The notes: generated by a model from the sequence alone, not told the origin. A DNA stretch of 58,822 nucleotides from Candidatus Paceibacter sp. (GCA_020724885.1 DYGD01000001.1:7018-65839), one strand, 5' to 3'; shown: positions 36,943 through 46,534, counted from the first letter of the stretch. Numbers and translations: made by a program.

Positions 36943-37263
36943 ATGGAATGGTTTTGGGTCATAACCATTACCTACGGATGTGTCGCTATAATCGGAGGTA
37001 TTTACTACTTCGCCTTCGTCAGCAGTGATTGCTATCGAGAAGAGGAGGAAGCTGGTCGAGTTCCCATGGATCCTGTCTTCACTCAAGTGATGATCTTTCT
37101 TGTCGTTCCTATACTTTTCGGCATTCTCTGGCTACCGCTGCTCATCGTACTCATGCAAGAGAAGAGAGAGAGGGGGGGTGAAGTGATCCGAATCCAGGAA
37201 GCCGACCCGTCAAACCGCCGGCACTCGCTCGGCGGTTTTTTCATTTTCTCCAACTTTCTATAA
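36943..37263 (+). CDS. orphan two-TM membrane protein (C-terminus possibly frameshifted)
   Basis: SD AAGGAG, ATG at 36943; ORF reads through a terminator hairpin. Confidence 0.55.
   Translation: MEWFWVITITYGCVAIIGGIYYFAFVSSDCYREEEEAGRVPMDPVFTQVMIFLVVPILFGILWLPLLIVLMQEKRERGGEVIRIQEADPSNRRHSLGGFFIFSNFL
37212..37240 (+). terminator. intrinsic terminator AAACCGCCG...CGGCGGTTTTTT
   Basis: Stem plus T6. Confidence 0.75.
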
Positions 37264-37951
37264 TCTTCTTTTCTTCTTCCGCACTAAAAACTTTTTTATA
37301 TTTCGCGCCACTTTTGCCTTTGACTCTTTTTTCACACTCCGCCCATGTCTTATGAGTTTTTATGACTCCGTTTATCATACTGACATAAGAATACGCTTTG
37401 CCTCTTTTACCTGTTTTAGCTTTGCTAGTTGGAGGTGGAGTTTTTAAATGCTCATATCCAGAAAGCAAACCTGAATAAAGCTCAAGGGGGTTCCGGTCGG
37501 CAAAAGCGGTGGCGATTCCATCTGCGCGTTCGTTGCCGGAAACTCCGCTGTGCCCGGCCACATGTTTCCATTCAATTTTTTTATTTTTAACAAGTTCCAA
37601 AAGATTTTCCCATAAATCCTTGTTTAAAACCGGCTCTTTGTTTTTTGTAACCCAGTTTCTTTTCTCCCACGAGTAAATCCATTTAGTTATTCCATTGATA
37701 AGATAATTAGAATCAGTATATATAATTATTAGTTGATAGTTTATAGTTGATAGTTTATAGAAAGAAACAAATTCTAATGCTTTAATTGCCGCTGTAAGTT
37801 CCATTCTGTTGTTAGTTGTGTGATCTTCGTGCCCGCCAAGTTCAACGACTTTTGATGAGCCGTTTTGGTTTTGCAAAACCAAAACGGCGCCCCAGCCACC
37901 GGCCCCCGGGTTGCCACGCGAAGCGCCATCGGTAAAAATTATAGTTCTCAT
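37241..37951 (-). CDS. rnhA: ribonuclease HI with C-terminal viroplasmin-like domain
   Basis: IIFTDGASRGNPGAGGWGA, NNRMELTAAI, HVAGHSGVSGNERAD; C-term SGAKYKKVFSAEEE. Confidence 0.92.
   Translation of the reverse strand: MRTIIFTDGASRGNPGAGGWGAVLVLQNQNGSSKVVELGGHEDHTTNNRMELTAAIKALEFVSFYKLSTINYQLIIIYTDSNYLINGITKWIYSWEKRNWVTKNKEPVLNKDLWENLLELVKNKKIEWKHVAGHSGVSGNERADGIATAFADRNPLELYSGLLSGYEHLKTPPPTSKAKTGKRGKAYSYVSMINGVIKTHKTWAECEKRVKGKSGAKYKKVFSAEEEKKIIESWRK
37731..37758. repeat. 14-bp tandem repeat AGTTGATAGTTTAT x2 inside rnhA
   Basis: Exact repeat, encodes the YKLSTINYQL segment. Confidence 0.85.
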
Positions 37952-37957
37952 TTAATT

Positions 37958-39658
37958 TTAATTAAAAACATCAACAATCCTTAATCGGAATTCCGGACGA
38001 CCCAAAAAGAAGGATTCTTCCAGAGAAACTATGAGGTTCGCTTTTTCTCCTTCATTTAAAAATTTAATTTTTTCTTTCGGAGCAAAAAAATAAATCGCCC
38101 GAACATCCGTCCCGATAAACTTAATTTCAAAATGTTTGCCTTGTTTTCCAAATTCTTTCAAAGACTTTATTTCAATTTTTTCAATTAAAAATATCGGCTT
38201 TGGATTCCCAACACCAAACGGCGCCAGTTTTTTTATAATCTCAAAAGTTGTTTGATTTGCATCTTTGATATCAAGCTTTTCATCAATAATGATTTTTTCC
38301 GGTTGAAAATCCTTAACGCTAGAAACCGTTTCGCAAGCCAAAGAAATTTTTTCCGGCAAGGTGTGAATCTTTTCAAAAATTACCGAAAAACCGCCAGCCA
38401 TTTTATGCCCGCCGAACTCAAGAAAACAATCGCGAGTTTCTTCCAAAATAGACAATATATTAATTTTTCCGTCCGAACGGCAAGAACCCTTGATAACTTC
38501 TTCGCCGTCCCGACCCCAAAGAAAAACCGGTTTTTTGAATTCCTCAACCAAATTATTAGCAACCAAACCCAAAAGCGCCGGACGCCATTTTGGATTGCCA
38601 ATAACGAGCGAACGACCGGAAAGTATCGCGTCATTTTTGAAAATATGCTGTTTTATTTCCTTTGAAATCAAAGCCACCGCCCCTTTTCTCTCATTATTTA
38701 TTTCATTTAAACGGATAGTCGCTTCCTCGGCTTCCTTGAAGTTCTTCGTGGAAAGAAGTCCGAAAGCGTCTAAAGCGCTACCCATTCTAGACGCGGCATT
38801 AATTCTCGGCGTAATCATAAAAGTTATGTCATCTTCAGAAAGATGTCTTTGTTCAATCCGCAGTTTTTCAAACATTTTACGCAAGCCCGGCCGGCGGGAC
38901 TTTCTTAAAACCAAAATTCCGTAATACGCCAACACCCGGTTCTCGCCGACTAAAGGCACCATATCAGAAAGAGTGGCTAAGCCGGCCATGTCTAAAAACC
39001 ATTTTTCCTGACCCTTCTTCCATTCAAAACCGCCACGCTCAATTAGGCCTTGAATCAATTTATAAACCACCGCCGCGCCACAAAGGTGCAAAAAAGGATA
39101 GGTTGAATCGGGGCGTTTGGGGTTAATTACCGAGAGAGCTCCTTCCGGCAATCCACTGCTATTTACCTCATGGTGATCGGTAATGATGACATCAATGCCG
39201 AACTCATGCGCTTTTTGAACTTGCGCGGTATCAGCCGTGCCACAATCAATAGTAATTATTAAATTAACTTTTTTCTCGGCAAAACTTTCAACTGCTTCCA
39301 AATGCAAACCGAAGCCATCGTTGTGCCGATGCGGAATATGATTTTCAAAATTATTGAAACCAATTTCTTTGAAAAAGTCGTGAAGCATCACAGCTCCGGG
39401 AATTCCGTCAGCGTCGTAGTCGCTGTAGATAACAACTTTTTCGTTATTTTTTACAGCCGTAGAGATTCGCTGAACCGCCTTATCCAAATCATTCAATAAA
39501 AACGGATTATGAAGGTGTTCTTCATAATCGGGATTTAAAAATTTTTCTATTTCCGGCCCGTCTTTTATGCCACGCAAGTGCAGAAGTTTTTTTAAAAGAG
39601 AATCAGGATCGTTTTCCAAGCCGTCTAGATTAATTTCCGCCAAAGAATATTTTTCCAT
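37958..39658 (-). CDS. recJ: single-stranded-DNA-specific exonuclease RecJ
   Basis: SDYDADGIPG, DHHEVN; start trimmed. Confidence 0.94.
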   Translation of the reverse strand: MEKYSLAEINLDGLENDPDSLLKKLLHLRGIKDGPEIEKFLNPDYEEHLHNPFLLNDLDKAVQRISTAVKNNEKVVIYSDYDADGIPGAVMLHDFFKEIGFNNFENHIPHRHNDGFGLHLEAVESFAEKKVNLIITIDCGTADTAQVQKAHEFGIDVIITDHHEVNSSGLPEGALSVINPKRPDSTYPFLHLCGAAVVYKLIQGLIERGGFEWKKGQEKWFLDMAGLATLSDMVPLVGENRVLAYYGILVLRKSRRPGLRKMFEKLRIEQRHLSEDDITFMITPRINAASRMGSALDAFGLLSTKNFKEAEEATIRLNEINNERKGAVALISKEIKQHIFKNDAILSGRSLVIGNPKWRPALLGLVANNLVEEFKKPVFLWGRDGEEVIKGSCRSDGKINILSILEETRDCFLEFGGHKMAGGFSVIFEKIHTLPEKISLACETVSSVKDFQPEKIIIDEKLDIKDANQTTFEIIKKLAPFGVGNPKPIFLIEKIEIKSLKEFGKQGKHFEIKFIGTDVRAIYFFAPKEKIKFLNEGEKANLIVSLEESFFLGRPEFRLRIVDVFN

Positions 39659-39674
39659 CCCAAAAATTATACCA

Positions 39675-39707
39675 CGCCCCGCCAAGGCGCTTTGCGCCTT
39701 GGCGGGG
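39675..39707. repeat. perfect GC-rich hairpin GCCCCGCCAAGGCGC-ttt-GCGCCTTGGCGGGGC
   Basis: 15-bp stem, between divergent recJ and HIT genes. Confidence 0.85.
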
Positions 39708-39737
39708 CAATTTCCTTCCTATGATATAATTTTTATT

Positions 39738-40118
39738 ATGAAAGATGAAAATTGCACTTTTTGTAAAATTGCCAAAAAAGAAATTCCGGCGCACATAGTT
39801 TACGAAGATAATAATTTTATGGTATTTCTTGATATAAATCCGCAGACACCCGGACACGTTCAAGTCATACCGAAAGAACACTACCGATGGGTATGGGACG
39901 TCCCCAATATCGGTGAATATTTTAAAATTGCGCAAAAAATTGCCCTGGCTCAAAGAAAGGCCTTTAAAACCGAGTGGATTCTTTCAAGAATTATCGGCGA
40001 CGAACAACCTCACGCTCATATTTGGGTTTTTCCCGCCGGCGATGCCGATGGTCACAAAGGCGACCTGCATGGAAATGCCAAGAAGATAATTGAAGTATTG
40101 GAAGAGGTAAAAAATTGA
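39738..40118 (+). CDS. HIT family protein
   Basis: CTFCKIAKKEIPAHIVYED, QPHAHIWVFP; TATAAT just upstream. Confidence 0.9.
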   Translation: MKDENCTFCKIAKKEIPAHIVYEDNNFMVFLDINPQTPGHVQVIPKEHYRWVWDVPNIGEYFKIAQKIALAQRKAFKTEWILSRIIGDEQPHAHIWVFPAGDADGHKGDLHGNAKKIIEVLEEVKN

Positions 40119-40215
40119 CCTAATTGCTCCAATCAACCTAAAAAATCCTAAACGCCGATTCCTAATTTAGAAAATGGGTCAGTAAGTATTGTCTAAAATA
40201 ATTAGGCAAATTAAG

Positions 40216-41337
40216 TTAATTCTCCAAAGCTTCAATCCCCCGTAATGTCTCGTTCGCCAAAAAATCAAGCATCGCGCCGCCAGCAGTTGAGACAAAAGTG
40301 AATTTTAATAAATCGGAATCAGACAAAGCTGAAATGGTGTCGCCACCGCCCAAAATTGTCTGGGCTGAACTTTGAGAAATCAGGTCGGCCAGTTTTTGAG
40401 TCCCTTCCAAAAAACCTTCTTCCAGATTTCCCATTGGTCCGTTCCAAAGAATAAATTTTGATTTTTGGATAATTTTTTCAAGCGATTCCAAATCGCCGAT
40501 CACCAGATCTTTGATGGCTTCTTCCACCCGCATTTCATTTATAGATTTTTTTGCATGATTTTCTCTGTCTCCAATTATGACATTTTGAGGCAGAATCACT
40601 TTTGAATTTTGCGAGAGCTCTATAATTTGCCCTTCAATGCCTTCCGAAACAAGCGATTCTCCAACTTCAAAGCCGCGGGTTTTAAAAAAATCATTAGCTA
40701 AAACTCCGCCAACAAAAATATAATCAGCGGTCTTCGCAAATTTTTTCAGAAGGGGCACTTTTGTTTCCGTTTTGGCGCCACCTAAAATAAAAAGGAATGG
40801 GTGCGACGGATTAAAAGCCAAGCGCAAATTTTTAACTTCTTCATCAAAAAGCAAGCCGACAAAACTAGGCAGAAATTTCGGCAAGCCGACGATAGAAGCA
40901 TGTTTGCGGTGGGAAACAGAAAATGCCTCGTTAACATAAATATCGCCAAAAGATGCCAACTTTTTGGTAAAATTTTCATCGTTTTCTTTTTCACCAGAAT
41001 TCAACCGCAAATTTTCAAAAAGGATGACTCCGCCACTACCAATTTCCCCAACCTGTTTTTCCAATTCCAAAAAATCAGCGGCAAAAATCAGATCCGGAAT
41101 TTCTTTTCTTAAATATTCAAAAACTGACCTCAAACTTAATACATTTTTGTCTTTGTCTTCTATGTGGCTTAGAAGAATAATTTTAGCGCCCCTCTCTTTA
41201 AGAAAATTTATGGTTGGCAAAACTTTTTTAATACGGAAACTTTCGCCGACCAAGCCGTTTTGGAAAGGAACATTAAAATCAACTCTGACTAAAACCCTTT
41301 TTCCTTTTAACTCCTCCGCCTCTGTTATTTTTTTCAT
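40216..41337 (-). CDS. pgk: phosphoglycerate kinase
   Basis: VLVRVDFNVP, GGGDTISAL. Confidence 0.96.
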   Translation of the reverse strand: MKKITEAEELKGKRVLVRVDFNVPFQNGLVGESFRIKKVLPTINFLKERGAKIILLSHIEDKDKNVLSLRSVFEYLRKEIPDLIFAADFLELEKQVGEIGSGGVILFENLRLNSGEKENDENFTKKLASFGDIYVNEAFSVSHRKHASIVGLPKFLPSFVGLLFDEEVKNLRLAFNPSHPFLFILGGAKTETKVPLLKKFAKTADYIFVGGVLANDFFKTRGFEVGESLVSEGIEGQIIELSQNSKVILPQNVIIGDRENHAKKSINEMRVEEAIKDLVIGDLESLEKIIQKSKFILWNGPMGNLEEGFLEGTQKLADLISQSSAQTILGGGDTISALSDSDLLKFTFVSTAGGAMLDFLANETLRGIEALEN

Positions 41338-42110
41338 TTTAAACTCTCCAGAACTTTTAAAATTTTTTTCACCGTCTCCGGTTCCAAGCTGGCTCTGCCC
41401 GGTAAAATTCCAGAAACTTTACCATGAGAAACAATATCTAAAACATTTGCCTCGGAAACCGAACCGCCATAAATAATTTGCGGTCTAAAAGCCGCGGTCT
41501 TACCGTAATTTTCCGCCAAGACTTTCCGAATAAAAATCGTCATTTGGTGCAAATCTTCACCTTTCATGTTCTCTTTGTCGTTCTTGCCAATCGCCCAAAC
41601 CGGCTCATAGGCGACAATTATTTTCCCTAGATCATTTTTCTTTAACCGACTGAAAGTAGTCTTAACTTGCGCCTTTAATATTTCAAAAAAATGACCGTCC
41701 TTATCTCTTTCTTTTTCACCGATACAGACAACGGGTTTCAAACCGGCTTTCAAAGCGACTTTTATTTTTTTATTCACCATTTCGTCGGTTTCCCCTCTCT
41801 CTCGTCTTTCAGAATGGCCTAAAATCACATACTCCACTCCTAAATTTTTCAACATCGTCGCGCTAATTTCGCCAGTGAAAGCCCGACTACCAGAGACAGG
41901 GTCTTCCTCAAAAATATTTTGAGTGCCGATTCCAATCACCGATGGCTTAGTGCTAATAACTGACAGATAAATAGAAGGGGGGCAGATGACCAATTCGGTT
42001 TTTTTAAAATTTTTAGCCAAATGATTAAGCGCCGAAAAAATCCTCCGCGCTTCATTTAAAGTTGCTGGGTTCATCTTCCAATTACCGATTAAAATTTTTC
42101 TAGATTTCAT
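41334..42110 (-). CDS. tpiA: triosephosphate isomerase
   Basis: GNWKMNP, YVILGHSERR, AYEPVWAIG. Confidence 0.96.
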   Translation of the reverse strand: MKSRKILIGNWKMNPATLNEARRIFSALNHLAKNFKKTELVICPPSIYLSVISTKPSVIGIGTQNIFEEDPVSGSRAFTGEISATMLKNLGVEYVILGHSERRERGETDEMVNKKIKVALKAGLKPVVCIGEKERDKDGHFFEILKAQVKTTFSRLKKNDLGKIIVAYEPVWAIGKNDKENMKGEDLHQMTIFIRKVLAENYGKTAAFRPQIIYGGSVSEANVLDIVSHGKVSGILPGRASLEPETVKKILKVLESLK

Positions 42111-42285
42111 CGAACTTATTATATCCCATCTCGCCTAAAATCCGAAAACGTAAGAAGCTTTAAAAAAGTAATTTCACATCGCGCCAAAAACTCAAGTTAG
42201 CAATATAACGATCGTCAATGTGTTTAATCTGATTCTCCAGTTTTTAGCTTAGTGAAATAAAGAAATAACAAGGTGGAGAAAATTC

Positions 42286-43701
42286 TTATCTAATCTCCTG
42301 CCAGTTTAACAGCTTAAAATCGGGGTTTATGTATGGAGTAAAAACGGGCGGATTATAGATTTGACCGGAATCAAAGTAGCTTTCTCTCTTGCGATAGCCG
42401 GAAACTATCTCACTTCCGGATATCCACTGAGTTCCAACACGGCCATTGCTTACAATTGAGCCGTAAATTTCCAGCTTCTCCTTTATATTGCCATTATAAT
42501 GATTCCTGGAAAACCTTCCTTTTTGAGCGATAAAAATTCCCCTTAATTCCATTTGATCCGGAGAGTTGGGACCGATCAAGATATTCCGTTGACCGATTAA
42601 AAGCAAACCCTCGGAACCATCTTTGAGAACATAATCAATATTGCCCTGCAATATAACATCGGTATCAACATTTGAGTCAATTAGATTGGCCGAGGCCAGC
42701 GCTATTTTCCCATCAACTTCCCCTTCCGGCCAAATATTATCTTCAACAAAAATCGCGGAACATTCCGATGGTATAGAAAAATTATCATGAAAATACTGGC
42801 TACTTATATTGAAATAGTCGTAATGCCAACCCTCTTCCAAAGAATAAGCCCAAGTAGAAGACACCCCAGTAATCACAAAAACATCAAAGGTTCCATCACT
42901 TTTGAAAACTACTCGATAACCCCTGCCTTGAGGATTTAAGTCGGTTGAGGGCGGCAAATATACTCCACTACCTTGCGCGGCGTTTTTCATTTGAGCTAGG
43001 TCAATAGTAATACCATTAAAATCAAAAGAAGGGACAGGAAAATCAAATAAATCAGGATTGGCGACTCCGGTAGTGGTGAAAACCCCATCTTCTTCCCTGG
43101 TCGGGTCGCAACCAAAAGAAGAAGTGCATGTCCAAGTCTCTAGAGCTGAGCTGACGATGGACTGATTCTCGCCGTCAAACCTAATGCCACCGTTAGAATG
43201 ATATCTCCCCCTAATTTCATGGTCGGATCCAATCCAGACATTACTGTTCAAAACATAAGAATAGCTGGCGACTGATTCCCTGGCATAAAGAGCCGAGACC
43301 TGACGCTTTGTACTAGGCAATCTTTCGGTCCAACCGGTCGAGGCGATCCCGTCTTGAATAGTCAAACCGCACGATTCAACTTTTTGGGTATCAAGAGAAA
43401 AATGACCGAGCAATTCCCCGCTAGCGCCGTAGTACGGGTTTTCCGCCAGACAACTATCCTCAACTTCATTATTCAAACACCAACGATAATAATTCAAGCC
43501 GGCTTCGGCAATATGCAAGGCCTCATTCCAAGCCAATCTTTGGGTTGAAATTTTAAATTGATTAAGAACAAAACTAAACAACCCCCCAAGTAAAATTAAA
43601 AATACAATTCCAAAACTTAAAACATAAAGAGTGATCGCCCCCTTGTTTTTCTGTTTCAAAAAGTCGGGATTATTCTTCTTTAAGATTGCGTATTTGAACA
43701 T
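42286..43701 (-). CDS. PilX-like pilus-associated protein (hypothetical)
   Basis: KNKGAITLYVLSFGIVFLILLGG N-terminus; pilus gene cluster. Confidence 0.6.
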   Translation of the reverse strand: MFKYAILKKNNPDFLKQKNKGAITLYVLSFGIVFLILLGGLFSFVLNQFKISTQRLAWNEALHIAEAGLNYYRWCLNNEVEDSCLAENPYYGASGELLGHFSLDTQKVESCGLTIQDGIASTGWTERLPSTKRQVSALYARESVASYSYVLNSNVWIGSDHEIRGRYHSNGGIRFDGENQSIVSSALETWTCTSSFGCDPTREEDGVFTTTGVANPDLFDFPVPSFDFNGITIDLAQMKNAAQGSGVYLPPSTDLNPQGRGYRVVFKSDGTFDVFVITGVSSTWAYSLEEGWHYDYFNISSQYFHDNFSIPSECSAIFVEDNIWPEGEVDGKIALASANLIDSNVDTDVILQGNIDYVLKDGSEGLLLIGQRNILIGPNSPDQMELRGIFIAQKGRFSRNHYNGNIKEKLEIYGSIVSNGRVGTQWISGSEIVSGYRKRESYFDSGQIYNPPVFTPYINPDFKLLNWQEIR

Positions 43702-44668
43702 ATGACTCCAACTCAAAATCGTTCGGGGCGCGGTCTACCCGGACATTAACTATTAAATGCACTTTGACCATCCGGACGTCAATCAAACGTGCTGGCAAAT
43801 CTTCAACCTTGTTCCCTCCAGCATCAAAGTATTCAAAAATCGGCGGAGAGTTCCTGACATAAGAAGTCAAAATTGAAACATCTTCTTGGTCTGAAGGATA
43901 GCTGACCTGTCCGTTTTGACCAATAATAGGTTTTGTCACCCCTTTTTTGAATTCATGAGCAAAGGCTGATAAATCTTCTTGCCAAGAAAATTCAAACCTC
44001 GCTTTCATGGCATGAGGACAGATTGGATCAACGGTGCTTCTGGCATCAGCAAGCAACGAGATAGAGCCATTTTCAACATGATTTGTGACATCAAAAACGC
44101 TCGTGCCTTGCCAATTTGACGGACAGTCGTTGCACCCTGATTGACAGACCCGTCCAAGATTACTGACGGTATTGGCATAAATGTCCGCATATTCGTTGCC
44201 AGCGCCAAAATCTCCGTCGACCAAAACCCTTACTTGAGCTGAGATCAAGCCACCCTGTAGAAAATCAGAAAATTGAACATCACAAGACCCACCGGCCGAA
44301 AAGGTTTCGCATTCGGTGACTTGATCTCCATACCCGACTGTTCCCAAAAAATACCGAACCCGTTCAACTAATCCATCACTATCAATATCGCTATAAAAAA
44401 CGAATTCTTTGCCTGCAGCGGTTTCAATAGGATAAGCTCCGTCGTCTCCGGTCCTAGCAGTTCTGATTTCTCTGACCAAAACTTCAATTCCTCTCCTAGC
44501 TTCGTTTATTGCCATTGATTGCTCCAAACCATAGCCGTAAGTACGATAAAGAGACGCGATTAAACCAGATACAGCCCCCATCATCAAACCTAAGATCGCC
44601 ACCGCCACCAAAGTTTCAATTAAAGTCAGACCCCTCTTTTGATTAAAATCAATCATAAGTTTATTCAA
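43670..44668 (-). CDS. prepilin-type N-methylation domain protein (PilW/GspJ-like)
   Basis: KRGLTLIETLVAVAILGLM. Confidence 0.85.
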   Translation of the reverse strand: MNKLMIDFNQKRGLTLIETLVAVAILGLMMGAVSGLIASLYRTYGYGLEQSMAINEARRGIEVLVREIRTARTGDDGAYPIETAAGKEFVFYSDIDSDGLVERVRYFLGTVGYGDQVTECETFSAGGSCDVQFSDFLQGGLISAQVRVLVDGDFGAGNEYADIYANTVSNLGRVCQSGCNDCPSNWQGTSVFDVTNHVENGSISLLADARSTVDPICPHAMKARFEFSWQEDLSAFAHEFKKGVTKPIIGQNGQVSYPSDQEDVSILTSYVRNSPPIFEYFDAGGNKVEDLPARLIDVRMVKVHLIVNVRVDRAPNDFELESYVQIRNLKEE

Positions 44669-45980
44669 TTCGGTCTAAATCTATATCCATAAAAGTGTTG
44701 CCGAAGACAGACACCGAGGTGGAAAAAGAGCTATAACTTTGGCCGGCTGATACTTCCAAATCATAATCTCCAGATTCTAATGGGATAAACAAAATTTGTC
44801 CGTTAGAGTCGGTAAAACTGGTCTCGTCGTATCCACCATTAAACAACCTGACACTAGCTGAAAAGACCGGATCTGAAGTATCCTGCTCTTTGACTGTAAC
44901 CAAAAGAGTATTTTCGGCGCTGACAAAAAGTTGAACATTCATTGCGTCTCCGGGATCCAGAGCGATTGGCTGTGGCGATGGGACAATATCAACCAAACTC
45001 AAATTAGAAGGTGAAACGACGGAGAACTCGTAATTATCCCATTCCAAATTATATACACCAACCACACCCTGAGAATTAGTGGTGTGATCAGCCAAATACT
45101 TATAAACCGGCTGGTCATTTATATCTGTGCCGATAATTTTCTGCCCTTTCAAATTGAAAGTGACATTTGGCACCGGGAATGTCTCTTCATCAATTACAGA
45201 TAAAGTTTCCACCGAAAAACTCGCTGACTGATCAATCACAAAGGTCTTTTGGGTAAGTTCCAAATCGATGACATTCAAATGAGGATTCAGGGGTGTGGTT
45301 ATCTCATCACTGCCGTATGTTCGCTCGGAATTAAAACCGGATTTTGAGACGACGACTTTATAAGACCCGGAGGGAAGAGAAAAATAGTGTTGCCCTTCAA
45401 AAGGCGTAGCCGAATTCAAAAGATCGTTTGTATCGGGATCTCGCACCTCAATCGTTGGCGAAGAAACCAACAATCCAGAAGTGTCCGCTACCGCGATCAA
45501 GAGAATACCCCCGTCATCAGCGCATTCTTGAGCAAGATTCTTGGGAGGAATATTTGTCACCATAAAAATATCCACCTCAAACCTACCCGAAGATAGCACG
45601 CTAATTTCAGCTTTTTTGTAATCATTTGGACACTCGTCTCCATCGCCCTGGGCTATGCCGTCAGCCGAATCTGCTACATAGTCAACCCTCCTGTTTATTG
45701 AAAAGGTAACCCCGCCAGAAATAATTTCATCTGTCGCCGCAAGCACCCCTTCTGGGTGGGAATTAACAACACCGATATCTTCGTAAGGCATATTGCGAAT
45801 CTTTTCTAATTCAGCATTAGCAATCGCGGTGGCAATAACCCTAGCTTTAGAAGTTCCGATGACTTTCAAGCCCGCCTGATACGCCGCGATAATAGAAGAA
45901 AAAACCAACAAAGCCAGAGCCGTTCCGACAACAACATCAATCAAAGAAAATCCTCTTGTTTTGTTTTGGAAAAAAGACAT
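44661..45980 (-). CDS. prepilin-type protein with carboxypeptidase-regulatory-like repeats
   Basis: RGFSLIDVVVGTALALLVF; LLVTVKEQDTSDPVFSASVRLFNGG. Confidence 0.8.
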   Translation of the reverse strand: MSFFQNKTRGFSLIDVVVGTALALLVFSSIIAAYQAGLKVIGTSKARVIATAIANAELEKIRNMPYEDIGVVNSHPEGVLAATDEIISGGVTFSINRRVDYVADSADGIAQGDGDECPNDYKKAEISVLSSGRFEVDIFMVTNIPPKNLAQECADDGGILLIAVADTSGLLVSSPTIEVRDPDTNDLLNSATPFEGQHYFSLPSGSYKVVVSKSGFNSERTYGSDEITTPLNPHLNVIDLELTQKTFVIDQSASFSVETLSVIDEETFPVPNVTFNLKGQKIIGTDINDQPVYKYLADHTTNSQGVVGVYNLEWDNYEFSVVSPSNLSLVDIVPSPQPIALDPGDAMNVQLFVSAENTLLVTVKEQDTSDPVFSASVRLFNGGYDETSFTDSNGQILFIPLESGDYDLEVSAGQSYSSFSTSVSVFGNTFMDIDLDRIE

Positions 45981-45988
45981 TTTAAATA

Positions 45989-46468
45989 TCATGGCAGAAC
46001 CTCAATCGCGCCCGTCGGATAAATGGCCAAAGTGATACTATTTTCGGGTTGGGCTGAAAGAGAAATAATCACCGTGCCGTGTTGCTCAGCTGAACCAGCC
46101 GGTCGGGAGAAAATCACTGAATCACCATTGCCACCGATTAAATTAACTTCCGAAATCACAACAGATTCATCTAGAAAATAGCTCTGATTGGTTAGAGAAG
46201 TAGGCAAAAAAATGTCGCCGCGGAATATCACGACTTCCCGTCCGCCAGCCTTTAAATAAACTCCATAATGCGACGCATCTTGCGCCGAAAGAGTCAGCAA
46301 GCGAGCTTCTTCAAAAATTGAAACAATCTTGCCGGCTTCTTTGTTCAAAACCTGATTTTTCTGAAAGCCGCCAAAAGCAAAGTAAGAAAAAATGGCCAAA
46401 GCGGTAAAAGTCCCCAGGACGACAAGAGTTTTCGGAATTGCAAGACCTGCTTTTAGTTTGTAGTCCAT
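45989..46468 (-). CDS. pseudopilin-like protein
   Basis: N-terminal TM, GspH-like organization; cluster context. Confidence 0.6.
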   Translation of the reverse strand: MDYKLKAGLAIPKTLVVLGTFTALAIFSYFAFGGFQKNQVLNKEAGKIVSIFEEARLLTLSAQDASHYGVYLKAGGREVVIFRGDIFLPTSLTNQSYFLDESVVISEVNLIGGNGDSVIFSRPAGSAEQHGTVIISLSAQPENSITLAIYPTGAIEVLP

Positions 46469-46534
46469 AGTTGATGATTTATAGTCCGCGATAAAAAACT
46501 TTTTCTTTTCAAAAATATAAACTACCGACCAACT

